Assembly (NCBI GenBank): GCA_030063045.1
Contig: JAQSEB010000060.1
Location: 1 to 64,000 of the forward strand
Length of the DNA stretch: 64,000 nt
Direction of reading: 5' to 3'
Source: Pratylenchus scribneri
Lineage: Eukaryota > Nematoda > Chromadorea > Rhabditida > Pratylenchidae
Shown: positions 10,115 to 22,016 of the stretch, piece by piece
Layout: each line of letters begins with the position of its first letter
How positions within the stretch are numbered: position 1 is the stretch's first letter
Position numbers and translations under genes: made by a program
Notes under the pieces: model-generated
Seen by the model: only the letters and a program-made list of their open reading frames with translations
Told to the model about the DNA's origin: nothing
Databases searched by the model: none

Positions 10115-10204
10115 TGTTAGTTTAGTATTAATGATTGTTTTATGAATGTTAATCCTTATCCATATACAATGAAAATAGTTTTCCTTTAAGCTTTCCATAA
10201 TCAA

Positions 10205-10707
10205 TAATTTATCTGATCAGTCGAGAAAGGGGGAAATGAAACAATGTTCCTTTGAGCTTTCCACATATAAAATTTATTTAATCATTTTGTATCAGATACC
10301 CTCAAATTCCCAAAAATAATTCCCATTTTCTTTTTAATTTTCAAATAATTGGTATTTTGGTCAAAATATTTGGATAAAATTATCTGAATTATTTATGAGA
10401 AAGACTGGAGAAAATAAGTAGCCAAAACCATTGGGCAGAAAAAATGATTTAAGAATTTTTGGTCAATCCTTGGGAGTTTAACGAATAGTCAACGCTCAAC
10501 GCCTTAGTGCATTTCAAAATGGTCTGAGAATTTTCGATTTATCATTGGCCGAAGAATATTCAAAACTTTTGGGAATTTTAATAATGGTAGGAGGCTTTTC
10601 GATCAATCTGGTGGGCAAAGTAGTCAAAACCTTTGGGCTTTAATAAATAACTGAAATTTATTGTTCTATACAAATCAGGGGGGATGATTTACATCTGATC
10701 AGTCAGC
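10205..10707. other. Intergenic region
   Basis: Several imperfect direct repeats of a motif like CAAAACCTTTGGG are spread through 10420-10640. No gene was seen. Confidence 0.35.
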
Positions 10708-10727
10708 GGGGGGGGGGGGGGGGGGGG
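10708..10727 (+). repeat. Poly(G) tract at a duplication breakpoint
   Basis: An uninterrupted run of 20 G, able to form G-quadruplexes. It lies immediately outside the point where similarity between F-box copy A and copy C stops (after the shared GCGTCCAACGG on the minus strand). Confidence 0.9.
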
Positions 10728-11322
10728 TGATTCCGCTTCGCTTATACTACTGCCGTTGGACGCAAAAACTACTCTAGAGCATTTTATTTAATAATTGTAT
10801 TAGTAATATATGAATTTTTGAAACAAACATAGTTCATATGGCAATTTAAATGAAGGGCCTGAAGCTGATGGAAAATGGTCAAATTTAATTCGAAAAATGA
10901 ATAATTTTGTGCAAACAAAAATGGCCATTGAAGACTGAAAAATGCTTCATATTTCCAATAAATATTGTTAATTTATAACCTATAAATCTTTTCATAAATT
11001 TTAGTCGAACCGAGCAATGTGTCGTCCATTTCAAAATAAGAATTACAAAAGAAATATTGAATATTTGGGAATAATTCTCCATTCAACAATGTGAATAATT
11101 TAATTTTGTTGTTATTTTCACTCCAATTATGTACAGACCAAATGTGCAAATATTTAACTGTTTTTGGCAATAAAACCGTAAATTGATTTTCTTGATTCTC
11201 CTCTGCTGTATCGATGAATAAATCGCCCAATTTGCTGATTCGAAGACATTCTAACTGCAAAAAAATACAAATAAAAACAATTAATGAATTAAATAAATTT
11301 TGTACTTGATCGTTTTTTTCTC

Positions 11323-11540
11323 GGTACTTTTACTGTTTTGGTCCCCTTTTTTCTTCAAAAGCGAAAAAGTGGGCCCCCCTATGGGTGTTAGGGATAGGAT
11401 ATAGTGTTAGGTGAGATGATTTTATCCCAATCTTAACCCTGAATGACCCTAACCCTAATCCCATCACCCATAGGGGGACCCTTCACTTTTCCCCACTTTT
11501 TTCCTCTTTGAGGAAAAAAAGGACACAAACAGTAAGTACC
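11323..11540. mobile_element. 218-bp inverted-repeat element in an intron of copy A
   Basis: The ends are GGTACTTTTACTGTTT and AAACAGTAAGTACC in inverted orientation. Inside is a second inverted pair (GGGCCCCCCTATGGGTG against CACCCATAGGGGGACCC). Copy C reads straight through at the matching intron position (…AGAGGATTTTTTG…), so the element inserted after A and C separated. There is no ORF, so it is a MITE-like non-autonomous element. A clear target-site duplication was not seen. Confidence 0.75.
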
Positions 11541-11579
11541 AAATCCTCTAATCGTGTCCCCCGAGTTCACCTAATAGAA

Positions 11580-11840
11580 GTCCACCCTAAATTATAAAGA
11601 ACCTATTCTAAAGTTTTTGAATATTAGTAGCCCCCTCTATTAGAAGAAGCAAGCACCCCCTCCCTTCTTTTAAGATTAAGACCACCTCTAGAGGATCTTC
11701 GAAAATTAGTTAACACCCCCTTCTCTATTAGAAGCCCCACTCAATTAAGGGCTCATTTAAGAGGGTCTATGATCATAAGTAGCCGCGAAGTTACTAATAG
11801 AATATTTACGTTATCTAATATCACACATAAAACATAATAA
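11580..11840. mobile_element. Dispersed MITE-like element in the intron after the LRR exon of copy A
   Basis: The sequence repeats the motifs CTATTAGAAG, CCCTCTATT and AGAGGATCTTCGAAAATTAGT and ends near TAGAATATTTACG. Related sequence sits at the same intron position in copies C (about 52540-52830) and D (about 62690-62880) but not in B. Its core resembles the compact element at 24735-24849 and a relic at 30270-30380. Confidence 0.55.
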
Positions 11841-13694
11841 ATCCCCTCATTTAAGCATAATTTCAATATAATTTTAGGAATTTTTTTCGAAAAAAATTTA
11901 AAAATTGGTCACATTTGGAAATATAAAATTCCTAAATTGTTTTATTATTATTAACCTTTTGACAATTTTCAAACAATTTGGCCAATTCTCGCTTCAATGC
12001 CATTTGTCTTGCGCTCATTTTTTGATATCTTTTTCTCGCTGATTTTGGAAGTAAATTAATGGAAAGTGAAATAAGTTGAGGGGCCAAATGTTCGGCAATT
12101 TGCTGCAAATGCAAAATATCCAGGCTTTCGTCAATCCGTAAATGTGCCAATTTTTGATAGAGCGCCATTTGTTGAAAATATCGGCCAAAACGAGTTTGGA
12201 CGCCGATGCCTGGGCCAAGGTGAAGTTCCTCCAAACATGGGACACAACGGTGTAAAATGGCACTCAATTTGCCCAACTGTATTTAAATTATTTGATATCA
12301 ATATGATTAAATAAAAATAATTTTCAAGAAAATTATTATTTATTATTATATTTGCTCAATTTCGATTAAATCTTTTAACTTTAATCTACTCTTCACAAAA
12401 TCGGTCCTATAATATCCAAATTTGCTAAGTTTAATGTTATTATGCACTTAAAAAATTGATTTGAAACGTAAAATTGAATGTGCAAGTAAATTTTTTTTAA
12501 TGATCTGCAATTCTTTTCATTTAATCAAAAAAAATATGAAAATCACAACCGAGGAGTAATTTTGGGTAATAACTAGTAATATCACGACTTTTACATAATC
12601 CTTTTCGTCATATCTGCTGTATATATTGGTAATATCTGTATATATTAGTAAGACAATGCTGACTTTTAACAAGAAAAATGAAATAGGGATTTATTGGTCA
12701 ATTAGTGTAGTTAGTGAGCTCTGAATCGATTAATACAATTATTATTAGGTAATATTCAATTATTGGCAAAGGTCAAACTCCTAAGCCAGTCAAACTTTTG
12801 AATCATAATTTGTCAATATTGCATTTTTTAATAAAAATCTTATCATTCAGTTCAACTCGAAAGCCGCGTCGATTGAATTATAATATGGCTATACTAAATT
12901 ATGACCAAAATTATCTTTGATCTCTTCTTCCCTTTTTCCTTGGTAATAGTCAGAATTATCTTACCAAGATGGTCACAAATGACGAAAAGAATGTTAGTTT
13001 CGTGAATAATACTAAAAATTAATAGGATCTTATTTTCATAATTTTTCGATATGTTGGTTCCGGAAAACTACTAATGATTTGCGCGAATATTTGCTTCGCA
13101 TTTAATGATTTTATAATTCTCGAAGAAACCGTACACTTCTGGATGGTCTTGTGAATGGATTCAGGCATCGATTTGTCACTTTCAATGTTCGAACATCCAA
13201 CCAAGCAAATGCCAATGCCATTTGACGCCAAATTCGACAAACTCGTTCCAAACGAATTCGTTGCCGAAAACTCAACAAAGAGAAAATGCGAGTCTTGGTA
13301 AAAAGAATTTAATTTCTCCTTATATTAAATTTTATACCAAAATTTCAGAAGGCAGATGGTGAAATTCAATTTGATATAACTTCATAATTTTCTATAAAAA
13401 TTTATAAAAAATGTTAGCTCAAATATTATAAAAATATTTGTTAAAAATTCAACATTAGATTAATAAAATATTTTTAAAAATTATTTTATTCGAAAGGATA
13501 AAATTTACAATAAAATGAAATGCCCTAGAAATGGGGGCATTGATTGATGAAGCCGATCGATTTCAACTAAAAACTACGCCCAAAAATGAAAAATAATGAT
13601 GGAAATAGACAGAACCAGAGAACCAAAAATGTGAAAAAATGGGAAGAATCAAATGGCCATCTTCCAGTTTAATTCTTTCTTTCCGCTGCGCCGC

Positions 13695-14332
13695 TCAAAT
13701 TTGATGTGCCAAAAACATGGCCACGAAGATGGCGAACACTGAAATTGAAAATTTTAAAATTAAATAGAAATTTTGATTAATTTTGATTAAATTGAGAATT
13801 TTTATTATTATTTTTTCAAATTTTTATATTTAAAAAACTTACCACAATGCAACCAACCAATTTGGCTTGACATTCCATATGATTCCACATCTTCTTCGGT
13901 GATGGAACGATTGAAATGTTTCATCTTCTCCGCACAAATTTTTTTCTCCTCACAAAAGCAATTGAATGCACATCCGAGTTCTTCTAAAAAAAAATTAATA
14001 AAAATTTATAATCTTTGACAAATCAATTAAATTTCAAATTTTTTATCTCCCATTATTTTTTTTACTTTAGATTTTTGCTGCGCAGCGAAAAATTCGACTT
14101 AAATAGGCCCTACATCCAAAAAATTAGATATTTTTTGATTTTACCTTTACACGTCCCGTGAGGCTGCAGTTTGATGACAGGTGGGCAACATCGAACTTTC
14201 CCTTCTTTGTAACATTTGACCTTTTCTAAAAAAAATTTTGAAGTTTTGAAAAGCAATGAATTAACCTCCATCGTGTAAGGCCAGCAATGCAAATGCCACC
14301 ATCAATGAAAACACAATGTTGTTGGCCATCAT
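13695..14332 (-). CDS. Secreted cysteine-rich protein with hydrophobic C-terminus (left-arm copy)
   Basis: Four exons on the minus strand, 14266-14332, 14145-14225, 13843-13983 and 13695-13738, join in frame to 110 aa. Residues 1-20 are a signal peptide (M-M-A-N-N-I-V-F-S-L-M-V-A-F-A-L-L-A). The mature part has regularly placed cysteines: K-C-Y, R-C-C-P-P, G-T-C-K, G-C-A-F-N-C-F-C and I-C-A-E, then a conserved S-I-T-E-E-D-V-E-S-Y-G-M-S-S. The last exon adds a hydrophobic tail (V-F-A-I-F-V-A-M-F-L-A-H-Q-I), which could be a membrane anchor or a GPI-attachment signal. The small size, signal peptide and Cys pattern are typical of nematode secreted or surface proteins and of plant-parasite effectors, but the family is not recognised. 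The paralogue at 37494-37976 lacks the tail. Confidence 0.75.
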
Positions 14333-16746
14333 ATTTGGGAAGAAATATATTGTTGTTTGAAAAATTGATTTTTTTTGCCAAAAATAAACTAAAAATTATA
14401 TATAATAATTATTTAAAATGGAAGAATTAATATAATATAAATTTAATAAAAAATGACTCAGAAAAATATAAATTTTATAAATAAATGAATAAATGAAATA
14501 AAATTTCGATGAGAACATATTTAGTGGATTTGCCCTCTCAAAATTTGAATGAATCAACGCCGCCGATGGCAAATGATGATGAGCAAAAAATATTTATCAT
14601 CGCTTTTCAAAAAATTTTAAAATGGGAAGTTGTTTAAAAATGAATCTTTATAATATTTTATCTAATTCATTCAATGGAAAACGTAAATAAGTGTGTTCTT
14701 CTCAGGTTTTGATTTAAAAAGAAAGCAAACCCATTTTAAGGGGTAGTTTTGGACTTCTGATTTCTTACCTTCTTGGTAAGATAATGCCAACTTTTACAAC
14801 GATAAAACAAAGGGGGAACGAGGGCATTTTTGGTGAAACTCTTTGAAGGGCCAATTTATAGTTCAATCGACGCAGCTCGTCGAGAGGAATCGAATGGCAT
14901 CATTTTTATTTGATAACATTGTGTTTTGTTCAAGTAAGAGTTTCAATATTAATTTAATTATTTTCTTTTAATAATACAAATTTCCATGTTCGAATTGAGA
15001 AATCCGGCCGTCATACATCACTCGTTGAATGGAATTAAGCTTGATTTAAAATTAGGTTTAAGATTATAGCAAGGCTTAAAAGACTGGATAGGGATCTTAA
15101 GATATCTAATTAAATCGCAAATTTTTCACATAAAGCGCTGATTTTTCGGCATATTTTTTTATAAATTACACTATTCGATTATCAATTTCCTATTGGACAC
15201 TTTTACAACAAATGCAAGAAATCATTGAAGAATTTTAATTTTGAAATGGAAGTAATTTATTTTGCCCTAGTAAATATTTGGTAGAATAGAATTAGCAATT
15301 TGCTTTGGTTGGGAAATCGATTGAGGATTCAAGAAAAAATTCCTGAAACCGATTCAATTTGAAAAATTTAGAAAATATTTGATCGGGAAATGGCTATGCA
15401 TTCCCGAATAATTCCCGAGTCAGGTTCCCGAATTTTCTCGAAAGGGATTTCCGAAATATCCGATCTCTAGAAAAAATTATTAAGTACGGCTAATTAAGTA
15501 TATTCGATTCTTCAGTCTATTCTATAGTTGAATTAGTGAAGAATATAAAATTATAAGGGAAAATTGATAGATATATCTTTCAAAAATCCACAAAATTTAC
15601 TCTAATAAATATAATTTGGCCATTTTAAATAATCCAACTTTAATAAAATTTTATGTCTTTGAGCATAAAATCTGAAAATTTTTTGAGGGAAGGCGCTTAT
15701 TTTAAATATTGTAAATTGTTAAAAGATTTGTAAAAAGGGTTTCAAGTATTTTCAAATGGAATATTACCTTTAAAAAATTGATTGCTCCCACATTGAATAA
15801 TGAACAAAATAATGAGGAGAGTTACCAAAAAAAGTTCAGAAAATTTGTTGAATTTAAGAATAAAATTGGACTGAAAATCTCTTTTTTCAATTATTTTATA
15901 AATCTATGGAAATTGAAGAATGAAAGAATCAAATTCAATCTATTATTTATATGATCTTAAAAAAAGGTTCAGTTCAGAATTGTATCTTACAAAATAGCTG
16001 ATAAGATGATGAAAATAGAATTTTAATGGGTACACCCCTACTGGGCGCAAGCCAACTGGGCGCGAGAAAGTTTGATGCATCATCATAACTTTAATAATAC
16101 CAAATCATTTTCAATAATTTTAATGTCATTTTGAAGAGTCAAGTTTTATTTATCGAATGGTATATTATATAAAAAGATTGATTCATTTATGGCAAAAATA
16201 AGACTTTGAGAATAAGCGTGGCACCTTTTTTTGTAATTTTTTGGACTTTTTTGACCAAAACCATTTAAATTTTAAACCGATTAATGTGAATTCTATATCA
16301 TTCGATAGATCTTGCTTAGCACTTCAATTTGACACAAAATTTAGTGATACGTGCCCTTGTCCTGAAAGTGGCATAAAACGAAATAATTTTACTTTATCTT
16401 CATATTCGCGATTCGAAATATATTTAAACAAAATTAATTTTGATTAAAAATGATGCTTCAACTTCAATCTAAAATTTTTTCAAAAAAATAACAATGTATT
16501 TTGTATAATCTATAATTATAATATTCTCATCATTCTTTATAAATGTTATATGGCATTAACATAAAAATAATTTATTAAAACATAAGTAATTCGTACTTCT
16601 TAATATATCAATATAGTTAATATTTCATCTATAAATGTATTTCCATTCGCATTCACAATCACAAGTGCTTAATTTTCTAGGCCAATTTCATTGATTTCAT
16701 TTCATTCTTCATTTCCAGCAACTCGGTCTTTGGAAATTGGAAAAAT

Positions 16747-16911
16747 TTAATTTTTCCATAAAAATAAATTCAATTTAATCTTTTCAATTTCACTGGCTTC
16801 ACTATTCTCTTTGGCCACAAAATCATCAAGCGGTACAAAATCTGCCAAATTCATTTGTTCAAAATCACAAATTGAACCTTCAATTTCTGCTGGCTGCTTA
16901 CTCTTCTCCAT
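16747..16911 (-). CDS. 54-aa acidic ORF (left-arm copy)
   Basis: ATG to TAA in one exon: M-E-K-S-K-Q-P-A-E-I-E-G-S-I-C-D-F-E, then Q-M-N-L-A-D-F-V-P-L-D-D-F-V-A-K-E-N-S. It is rich in Asp/Glu and has codon use unlike the surrounding AT-rich DNA. The right-arm copy at 34912-35076 encodes the same protein. It could be a short gene or the first exon of a longer one; no certain downstream exon was found. Function unknown. Confidence 0.4.
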   Translation of the reverse strand: MEKSKQPAEIEGSICDFEQMNLADFVPLDDFVAKENSEASEIEKIKLNLFLWKN

Positions 16912-17206
16912 TTAAATCGCCAAAAATAAATATTTAAAAAAACCGGAAGTAAATTGACTGAAATCGGTTGCATCATTTAAAAAAATGGCAATTTTATACC
17001 AAGAAAATGCAAAGAGGGGATCAATGTCATTTTTGACTAAAGTGTGGTTACAGAAATTTAGATTGAATTATTAAAAAAAATAAAAATTGGCCAAATTGTG
17101 GCCCTAAATAAGACTAAAATGATTCAAATAGATTCCACCAAAAATGAAAAAAATTGGAAGATATTTTTAAATTTGCCATAATTTTTTAAAATTTTTCTTA
17201 ATCAGC

Positions 17207-17380
17207 AGATGGTCATCTATCGACCGGCGATCAGATACTGGCGAAAATGTCAGCAAAATTGAAATAATAATGGCCGAGAACATCATCGACGAAAAGCAGG
17301 CGTTGGTTAAAATTGTTCCTTATTTGCCATTCAAATCCAAATTTTCCTCCATTTCGACATTCAATCCATGTGAATTATGA
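17207..17380 (+). other. Exon-like segment (58 codons) in the left arm
   Basis: Open from just after a TTAATCAG acceptor to a TGA: S-S-I-D-R-R-S-D-T-G-E-N-V-S-K-I-E, then M-A-E-N-I-I-D-E-K-Q-A-L-V-K-I-V-P-Y-L. A second frame is open over the 3' half (to about 17430), so the true frame is uncertain. Gene identity unknown. The same segment is present in the right arm around 34440-34615 on the minus strand. Confidence 0.3.
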
Positions 17381-17889
17381 AGGCAATGATTGTGGAGAAA
17401 ATTCTCAACAAAAAGACCACAAAAATGAGTGAGTTTATTTTGAGGGTTTATCGTCGAAATAGAATACGTCGAATTTATTGGTTATCCGAATTTTGCTCAT
17501 TGGCCAAAAACACAACTAATATTTTGGGTTATTAGTAAAACTTTTATCTCATTTTCTTAAACTTATTCTGTTAAGCATTTGATATCAAAATGATTAGATC
17601 AAAAATAATTGAACAGAATTGTACAAAAACGAAAACTTTGATTTTTTTGCCTATTTGTAATTTTTTGGCACAAATTTTTTTTAATTTTCATGAATTTTTC
17701 TAATTTTTTCTTTAATCAGCAAAAAATTTCAAATCGAAGCTATTTGACATTACTAAATGCCTAAAAAATGTCTAATTAAATTAATTAATTACTTGCCAAA
17801 TTAATAAAAAAAAGTTCAAAAAATATTTTTAAAATTTTGCCAAATTAAATGAAAAATCATTAGATTTTATTTTTCTTTAGTATTACTAC

Positions 17890-20800
17890 CTCTATATGTA
17901 TATGGCCATAATTTTTGCTCTTCTAATCCCAACCTCGTCCGCCCAACTTCATTTTCAATTCATCATTCTTAGTATTTGCCGCCTACATCTTCCCAACCAC
18001 TTCTTCCTCCGGCAAGAACTTCCGATTCTGACCAACGTCCGACCGGTATCCGGTACATTACTGTCATTTTGCGCTGCCAATGCAAAATTCACTCAGCTGA
18101 TGATTGGTGGCCACAGGCCAAAGGCGTGGGGCAATTTTGATGATGGAAAATTCCTCCTCTTCCCTTGCCAACGATGATTCTTCTGCTGAAAGAATTTTTT
18201 GACGATGATGAATTCGGCGATGGGCCATCAAAAATTGCCTCAAGAAGGAGGCAACAATGGCCAATGGGTAATGGAAACGGTGGGAATTTTGGTGGCATCC
18301 GGCAACAGCCACCATTGCACAGCTATGCCAGAATAGCAAGTGAGTTATCTTTACTTTTTTTTTGATATAATGCGGGATGAAATATTGAAAAACATTTACA
18401 ACTTACTATAGTTTACATATAACAAAATTTATACAAAATATTCAAATTTGCTTAATTTTAATTCAATAAAATTTTTTCATTGTCTAGTCAGAAATGCTTA
18501 AAATGAATTTTGGTTTAATTAATTTGGCCAATATTGGGTAAGCCAAATACCAATATTTACCATTGGGATTGGAAATTCATATAAATTAATCACCATAAAA
18601 AATATTTCTGCAAAAATTTTATTGAATTAATTAATATGTTTGGAACACTTAAATTAAAATATTAAAATTATCAGAAATTAATCCCCCAAGGGGAAAATCC
18701 AAATAATTCTAACAATGAAACTATATATGCTTAAATTTATCAAAATCATAAAAATATATTGATTTATGCAATTTTCTTAAATTTCATCTTTTTGCATCAG
18801 GCATAATTGATCAAGCCCTTCGTCTAAGCTCCACAATTTTCGCCCATTTTTCTTTCGCCAATCCGTCAATGACAAAATCATCTTTGGTTGGCATTTCCGC
18901 AAAGAATCCCCTTTTCATTCAACTTGTCCAGAAGACCAGTCCTTGCGCCCAACAAATGCGAAAAAGTGGTTAGTCGAAAAAAGGGCAAAAATTATAAAAT
19001 TGCACAATTAATCCGCATTTTATTCCATTAAAAAATGTAAATTATTTTTATTAAATTACAATTTCCTAAAATTTTTTAGTGAATGGTAGCTTTTTGGAAT
19101 TTTAATTTAAAAAAATATTATATAAATTAGCCAAATTTTTTTATCTTAAAAAATCAGCATTTTTTAAATTCTTTTAATTTACCATATTTGGAGTTTGAGG
19201 CTCAAGCTGAATTGGAATTAAAATGAATCGAATTTGGTCATTTTTATGTTATAAAATATTCGTTGTGGGCAATTAATTAGAGTCTACTTAAATTTCATTA
19301 TTAAAAATATTTTTCTCTTAGAATCTATGATCTAGATAGCAGATACATACAATCAAATTTAAAAAAAACATGATAAATTTAAAAATATCAGTGCATTTTA
19401 AGACGATCATAAAATAATTTATTTTTTCGAATTTTATATCAAATTAATCAAGCATTATGTGGCGCTAAAAAGATGTTAATTAATATATTGTCAATTTTAA
19501 GCCATAAAAATAATTTTCGAAAAAAAGCATATAATAAATTATATCTATAAACATAGGCCAATGGTAAACAAATTGTCGACGGCATCCAATCTAATTGCGT
19601 TCATACAGAATTCATCTCCAAAAGAAGTAATTGGTTCAATTGTTCAAGGACGATTGGCAAAATTCGATTCTCCGGCGCACATTGGCCCAAATATTGGCAA
19701 AGAACCTTAAGGTGAATTTTGTATAAAAAAATGAATGATTTAAGATATAAAATAACCGTTTTTGTCCTAAATCTTTCGAATAGAAGTGTCTAATATGGTT
19801 GGCCTATTGAAATTAATCAAAATATATAATACGGATGAAATGAATTAATTCTAATTTGTTTATTTATAGGTTAACACGAGGAAGAATTCGATGAAAATAT
19901 CCAAAATGCCCATTGCCCATTTAGAGTTGGAATATTTAAAAATTAATTAAAAATTCAAATATATTAACTCACCTTGCAAAATTGAAACATGCATCCGGTC
20001 ATATGCCTTCCACAAACGGCCAAGTAATCGTTGTCCCAATTGTTTTCATCATTTTCGTCTGCTTATTTTCGATGCATCCTTTTTAATCGTTGTCCGCATG
20101 GAAATGGTTCCTGATAATCAAGTAATATCACCATTTACATTTTCGAATTTCATTTAGAATTTTTTTTGGAAATTTTTAATATTTTTTTCAACCTACAACC
20201 TGCTGAAATCGAATATTCAGTAAAATTTATAAATATTTTTTATTAAAATTTAAAAGAATTAAAATTTTATAAATTCGTAAACAAATTTATATAATATTAA
20301 TATATTCAGCTAATTTGCCAATGGCCTGGCTATGGTTATCGACGAAATGCCAAATACAAATCAGATATGCAAAGACATTGGCAAATGACCATACTGTTGC
20401 TCAATTTGTGGCAAATCATTTGTTCGTCTTGACTCTTGACAATATGAAGAAGCATGAACTTACACTACACAGTTTACTTTAATATTTTTTTTAATTCATT
20501 TTCTCAATTTACTCCAAGAAATTATTCCTTTTGTAATTTGGCTTGTTCCATTAAAATTTTAGTATTTTTTTTGGCGAAAAAATTTTATATCAAAAAATAT
20601 TCATTTTCTTTGAGATCATATATTTATTTTGGCCAAATCGGACTAATCTTAACTTTAATAAAAAAGGTTCTTAGGATTAAATTTACCATAAAACATAATT
20701 ATGGCAAAGTTATATGGCTAAAAAAGTAATTTTTGACATGAAAAATATTTCGCCATTTTCATTAATTTTTGCCAAATTTAGATAATTTTCCTTTATTATT

Positions 20801-22016
20801 AATTTGCACATTCTTACAATTTTATTGAATCATTTTTTTGTAAAAAAATTCATAACAACATACAATAAATGTATTCATTCAATTTTAAATAAATCATTAA
20901 ATGTCTTGTTTTTTCCAATGGTATTATTTTATCATAAATAGATGTAATTTGACTGAACTTTGAAATTATCAAAAAAATATGTTGCAAAATTCATTAATAT
21001 GTATATTTTTGAATAAAAATAAAATTGAATAAAAATTAAAAATTTTATTCTTTTTTTATGTTGAAATTGGCATAATTTGATTCTGTGATTTATGCCGAAA
21101 ACGAAATATTCGAGTAAATGCATTACGATACTCAAAAATTTTGGTCTTTTTGTGTGGAATCTGGAATGTGTTCGGTGATAAAAGTGTTTAAAAAATTTTA
21201 TTTTCTCAGCCAATTTATTCTAGATTATGAAAATGTGAGTTTATTTAACATCAATTGTGTACGAATTTAACTATTACTCCACTTCGTCAACAATGGCAGA
21301 GACGAACTGGCCAAAATGAATTTCGCCCACAAAGATGGACTACGCCGCAGCCTTTGGCCCAACGGCTCATTTCGGAACCGAATCAAATCAATTTTGTGCG
21401 CGAACGAAATTCATGGGGGCCTTGCGGCGAGCAGCACAAACAAATTCAAAATTTGGTTATTTTTTGTTGTTAGAATAATTAGCATTTGTGATAAAAAAAA
21501 TAAATCAGCTGAATTCACGACTCTCTCGTTATGATCAACCTTCAGGCCCACCATCGGCTATGGCCATTCCAGGCCAATCGCCGACAGCATTTTTTGCCAC
21601 TAGGAACAACAATTCAGCACAGAATGAACAAATTCAAATAGTATATAAATAATCTGAATATTTAGGATGGATTCATTTTAAAAATAGAAGTGAAAAATGC
21701 CTATTTATTTTTGTATTTTTTTCAGGAACGTTCCCTGGGCTTCTATCATGATCAATTTGGGCGAATTGGATCCAATCCAGCGGTTGCTTCTGCCTCCACT
21801 TCATTTGCTGCATCCGGTGATGCATTGCGCCGTGCCATTCCAAATGATCGACTCCCCCAACTGATCAATCAACGGAGAATGTCTTCATCGGCCGGCTATG
21901 CTGCCCATTACAATGCTTCCCCTTCATACACTCAGCCGACATTCTTCCCATCTACCGCACCAAAACGGGTACGTCAATCATCGCCACAAGCCCCACCGAT
22001 TAACCGTATTTTCTGA
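17890..22016 (+). pseudogene. Decayed C2H2 zinc-finger gene spanning the left-arm inner boundary
   Basis: Exon-like segments on the + strand: ~17890-18339 (Pro/Ser-rich, then D-D-D-E-F-G-D-G-P-S-K-I-A-S-R-R-R-Q-Q-W), 18801-18968, 19557-19711, 20310-~20478 (zinc fingers), ~21280-21440, 21509-21640 and 21726-22016 (Ser/Pro/Gln-rich C-terminus ending N-R-I-F). Two lesions are visible. A T-run at about 18197 is one base too long to join A-E-R-I-F to D-D-D-E-F. The second finger, C-S-I-C-G-K-S-F-V-R-L-D then N-M-K-K-H-E-L-T-L-H, is split by a 7-bp tandem duplication (TCTTGAC twice, 20427-20440); without it the spacing is the canonical C-x2-C-x12-H-x4-H. The segments up to 20279 are duplicated in the right arm; the fingers and C-terminus are not. 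It may once have been a nuclear DNA-binding protein. Whether all segments belong to one gene is inferred from shared strand and order. Confidence 0.5.

Larger units (their letters stand above)
10829..13385 (-). pseudogene. F-box/LRR protein, copy A (3'-truncated)
   Basis: Minus-strand exons: 13338-13385 and ~13111-13293 (F-box), 11956-12276 (LRR), 10980-11254 and 10829-10934 (further LRR). The F-box reads E-F-H-H-L-P-S-E-I-L then T-R-I-F-S-L-L-S-F-R-Q-R and E-R-V-C-R-I-W-R. In exon 2 copy A has one T fewer than copy D in a short T-run after V-R-F, so the frame stops at 13111 where D stays open. The LRR exon keeps E-E-L-H-L-G-P-G-I-G-V-Q-T-R-F-G-R-Y and is 321 bp, the same length as in C and D. 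The five 3' exons present in B and C are missing: homology ends at the poly(G) tract. A working protein would be a substrate receptor for SCF ubiquitin ligase; this copy is probably dead. Confidence 0.7.
13562..20279 (+). repeat. Left arm of a 6.7-kb inverted duplication
   Basis: The reverse complement matches 31557-38258 nearly base for base, apart from small indels and scattered substitutions. The inner edge lies at AAATTCGTA (20279) opposite TACGAATTT (31557). The outer edge is at TTCAACTAAAAACTACGCC (13562) opposite GGCGTAGTTTTTAGTTAAA (38258). The arms enclose an 11.3-kb unique spacer. Divergence is low in non-coding DNA and highest in the exons of the cysteine-rich gene. Confidence 0.93.

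Noticed and set aside
11441..11466. Telomere-like CCCTAACCCTAATCCC
   Set aside because: Only about two imperfect units inside a MITE-like element; not a telomeric tract.
15380..15475. TTCCCGA-rich segment (also 36355-36440 in the other arm)
   Set aside because: It looks like a dispersed low-copy repeat but no ends or second unrelated copy were found in the window.
16241..16447. 68-aa ORF repeated identically at 35376-35582
   Set aside because: The identity follows from the near-identical arms. There is no signal peptide, splice context or homology, and the composition (Asn/Phe/Ser/Ile-rich) is close to background. It could still be an exon.
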